Shown piece by piece: positions 61,548 through 64,000 of a DNA stretch of 64,000 nt. Origin of the DNA: Rhodanobacter sp. Root480. GTDB lineage: Bacteria > Pseudomonadota > Gammaproteobacteria > Xanthomonadales > Rhodanobacteraceae. The translations under genes were made by a program, and so were the position numbers. The stretch lies in NCBI RefSeq assembly GCF_001426645.1, contig NZ_LMEX01000002.1:1136322-1200321 (forward strand), given 5' to 3'. Under the pieces are notes generated by a model that had not been told where the DNA came from, searched no databases, and saw nothing but the letters and a program-made list of their open reading frames with translations. Each line of letters starts with the position of its first letter. The stretch's first letter is position 1.

Positions 61548-64000
61548 CAGTGGTTCTCCAGCGCCGGCAGCGCATCGGCGGCGGCGCGCTCGGCCGCGCG
61601 GGCCTCGCGACGCTCGACCAGGGCGCGGATGACGACATAGAACAGCGGCGTGTAGATCAGCCCGAAGATGGTCACGCCCAGCATGCCGGCAAACACCGCC
61701 ACGCCCATCGCATGGCGCATCTCGGCACCGGCACCGCTGGAAGTGACCAGCGGCACCACGCCCATGATGAACGCGATCGAGGTCATCAGGATCGGGCGCA
61801 GGCGCAACCTGGCGGCTTCCAGCACGGCCTCATGACGCGGCACGCCTTCCAGCTGCAATTCGCGGGCGAACTCCACGATCAGGATCGCGTTCTTGCACGC
61901 CAGGCCCACCAGCACGATCAAGCCGATCTGGGTGAAGATGTTGTTGTCGCCACCGCTGAGCCACACGCCGGCAATCGCGGACAGCAGCACCATCGGCACG
62001 ATCAGGATCACCGCCAGCGGCAGCGACCAGCTTTCGTACAGCGACGACAGCACCAGGAACACCAGCAGCACGCACAGCGGGAACACCAGGATCGCGGTGT
62101 TGCCGGCCAGGATCTGCTGGTAGGTCAGCTCGGTCCACTCGAAGCTGATGCCATTGGGCAGGTTGTCCTTCGCCAGCTTTTCCATCGCCGCCTGCGCCTG
62201 GCCGGAGCTGAAGCCCGGCGCCGGGCCACCGTTGATCTCGGCGGTCGGGTAGCCGTTGTAATGCTGCACGCGATCCGGGCCCGCGCCTTGCGACACGGTG
62301 ACGAACGAACCCAGCGGCACCATCTGGCCCTGCGCGTTGCGCGTCTTCAGCTGCAGGATGTCCTGCGGCGTGTGGCGGAACGCGGGGTCGGCCGAGACAT
62401 TGACCTGGTAGGTGCGGCCGAAGCGGTTGAAGTCGTTGACGTAGAGCGAGCCCATGTAGGCCTGCATGGTCTGGTACACATCGCCCAGGTTCACGCCTTC
62501 GGCCTTGGCCTTCTCGCGGTTCACGTCGGCGTCGACCTGCGGCACGCTGACCTGGAAGCTGGAGAACAGCCCGGCCAGCGCCGGGTCCTTGCGGCTGGCG
62601 GCGATCAGGTTCTGCGTCTGCTTGTACAGCTCGTCGAAGCCGCGGTCGCTGCGATCCTCGATCTGCATGCGGAAGCCGCCGATCGTGCCCAACCCCATCA
62701 CCGGCGGCGGCGGGAACACGGCGATGTAGGCGTCCTGGATGGCGCCGAACTTCTGGTTCAGCGCACCGGCGATCGCACCGGCGGACAGGTCCGCAGTCTC
62801 GCGTTCCTCGAACGGCTTCAGCGTGACGAATACGATGCCGGAGTTGGTCGAGTTGGTGAAACCGTTGATCGACAGGCCGGGGAAGGCCACCGCATGTTCC
62901 ACGCCCGGCTGCTTCAGCGCGATCGCGCTCATGCGCCGGATCACGTCTTCCGAACGATCCAGCGAAGCGGCGTCGGGCAGTTGCGCGAACGCCACCAGGT
63001 ACTGCTTGTCCTGGCCCGGCACGAAACCGGTCGGCACGTGCGAGAAGCCGAACCAGGTCAGGGCGATCAGGCCGGCATAGATCACCAGCGCCAGCTTGCC
63101 CTTGCCGACGACGCGCTTGACGCCGCCCACGTAGCGCTCCGAACCGCGCTGGAACATGCGGTTGAAGGGACGGAACAGCCAGCCGAACGCACGGTCGATG
63201 CCGCGGGTGAGGCGGTCCTTCGGCGCGTTGTGCGGCTTCAGCAGCACGGCGGCCAGCGCCGGGCTCAGGGTCAGCGAGTTGAACGCGGAGATCACCGTGG
63301 AGATCGCGATGGTCAAGGCGAACTGGCGGTAGAACTGGCCGGTGAGGCCGCTGACGAACGCGGTCGGGATGAACACCGCGCACAGCACCAGCGCGGTGGC
63401 CACGATCGGGCCGGTGACTTCGCGCATCGCCTTGCGCGTCGCCTCCTTCGGCGACTCGCCCAGTTCGATATGCCGCTCGACGTTCTCCACCACCACGATC
63501 GCGTCATCGACCACGATGCCGATCGCCAGCACCAGTCCGAACAGGCTCAGGGCGTTCAGCGAGAAGCCGGCCAGGTACATGATCGCGAACGTGCCGATCA
63601 GCGACACCGGCACCGCCACCAGCGGAATGATCGAGGCGCGCCAGGTCTGCAGGAACAGGATCACCACCAGCACCACCAGCAGGATCGCCTCCAGCAGCGT
63701 GTGCGCCACCGCCTCGATCGAGCCGCGCACGAACACGGTCGGGTCATAGACGATCGAGTAGTCGACCCCCTGCGGGAAATCCTTCTTCAGCTCCGCCATG
63801 GTGGCGCGCACTTCGTCGGAGATCTGGATCGCGTTGGAGCCGGGCCGGGCAAAGATCGGCATGGCCACCGCGGGCGTGTTGTCGAGCAGGCTGCGCAATG
63901 CGTAGCTGTTCGAGCCCAGGTCGATCTTGGCCACGTCGCTGAGGTGGGTGACGCCGCCGTTGGCCGCGGTGCGCACGATGATGTTGCGGAAATCGTCTTC
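61547..64000 (-). CDS. RND multidrug efflux permease (HAE1/AcrB type; 5' end outside window)
   Basis: This is the C-terminal 817 residues of an inner-membrane RND pump driven by protons; roughly 230 N-terminal residues lie beyond base 64000. Visible are the transmembrane block with GIVVDDAIVVVENVERHIEL (the Asp pair of proton relay), the periplasmic pore/docking region, and the second membrane block with GLACKNAILIVEFARELQLE. It matches AcrB/MexB-type drug pumps in length. It is followed by a 55-codon paralogous ORF, an outer-membrane factor and an SDR. Confidence 0.93.
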   Translation of the reverse strand, partial: EDDFRNIIVRTAANGGVTHLSDVAKIDLGSNSYALRSLLDNTPAVAMPIFARPGSNAIQISDEVRATMAELKKDFPQGVDYSIVYDPTVFVRGSIEAVAHTLLEAILLVVLVVILFLQTWRASIIPLVAVPVSLIGTFAIMYLAGFSLNALSLFGLVLAIGIVVDDAIVVVENVERHIELGESPKEATRKAMREVTGPIVATALVLCAVFIPTAFVSGLTGQFYRQFALTIAISTVISAFNSLTLSPALAAVLLKPHNAPKDRLTRGIDRAFGWLFRPFNRMFQRGSERYVGGVKRVVGKGKLALVIYAGLIALTWFGFSHVPTGFVPGQDKQYLVAFAQLPDAASLDRSEDVIRRMSAIALKQPGVEHAVAFPGLSINGFTNSTNSGIVFVTLKPFEERETADLSAGAIAGALNQKFGAIQDAYIAVFPPPPVMGLGTIGGFRMQIEDRSDRGFDELYKQTQNLIAASRKDPALAGLFSSFQVSVPQVDADVNREKAKAEGVNLGDVYQTMQAYMGSLYVNDFNRFGRTYQVNVSADPAFRHTPQDILQLKTRNAQGQMVPLGSFVTVSQGAGPDRVQHYNGYPTAEINGGPAPGFSSGQAQAAMEKLAKDNLPNGISFEWTELTYQQILAGNTAILVFPLCVLLVFLVLSSLYESWSLPLAVILIVPMVLLSAIAGVWLSGGDNNIFTQIGLIVLVGLACKNAILIVEFARELQLEGVPRHEAVLEAARLRLRPILMTSIAFIMGVVPLVTSSGAGAEMRHAMGVAVFAGMLGVTIFGLIYTPLFYVVIRALVERREARAAERAAADALPALENH

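Overview
The window is a gene-dense, GC-rich stretch of a gammaproteobacterial chromosome around the replication origin. Three things point to the order Xanthomonadales/Lysobacterales: the order yidC-rnpA-rpmH / dnaA-oriC-dnaN-recF-gyrB, followed by tonB-exbB-exbD-exbD-pdxJ with two exbD copies, and intergenic repeats of a style common in that order. A Rhodanobacteraceae-like genus is a reasonable guess, but that is inference. No rRNA, tRNA, insertion sequence, prophage or CRISPR array was seen. No gene-free stretch exceeds 300 bases, and base composition is even apart from the AT-rich origin.

Layout. 1-7.7 kb is the origin block: partial yidC, rnpA and rpmH diverge from dnaA, oriC lies between dnaA and dnaN, and recF carries two identical parS-like 16-mers. 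8-13.4 kb holds a secreted TPR protein, the TonB energy-transduction operon, pdxJ and a phosphopantetheinyl transferase. 13.5-29.5 kb looks like a carbon/nitrogen-assimilation block: a giant sodium/solute-symporter-like hybrid kinase, gltBD, a LuxR-type response regulator, acs, a DcaP-like porin and a metabolite/proton symporter. The kinase, regulator and acs match the CrbS/CrbR (MxtR/ErdR) acetate-switch arrangement, here split by gltBD.

29.5-45.5 kb is mixed housekeeping and accessory content: a GlsB-type membrane protein, a radical SAM protein, a UbiB-like kinase, a GntR-controlled ABC exporter operon, a HipA-family YjjJ kinase, a patatin lipoprotein, a prolyl-hydroxylase-like dioxygenase, DJ-1/GFA/GST genes, a YafY regulator, a DUF885 protein and an Xre-RES toxin-antitoxin pair. 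45.5-48.6 kb is an extended phage-shock operon (pspA-pspB-pspC-pspC'-small gene) behind a sigma-54 promoter, with divergent pspF.

48.6-57.5 kb carries phhA with a divergent Lrp-type regulator, an acyltransferase/YheT pair, metY, a PEBP protein and a YqjD/YqjE-like membrane operon ending in an AI-2E transporter. 57.5-64 kb has a self-regulated TetR-reductase operon and an RND efflux operon that runs off the window; between its permease and outer-membrane genes lies a 55-codon ORF that repeats the permease C-terminus.

Most notable: the RND mini-ORF; two transcriptional regulators (TetR and GntR types) whose promoters predict leaderless mRNAs with operators over the -10; a DnaA-trio-like element in oriC; parS-like sites inside recF; a shared C-terminal motif across several Psp proteins; and a dispersed family of paired G-rich inverted repeats.
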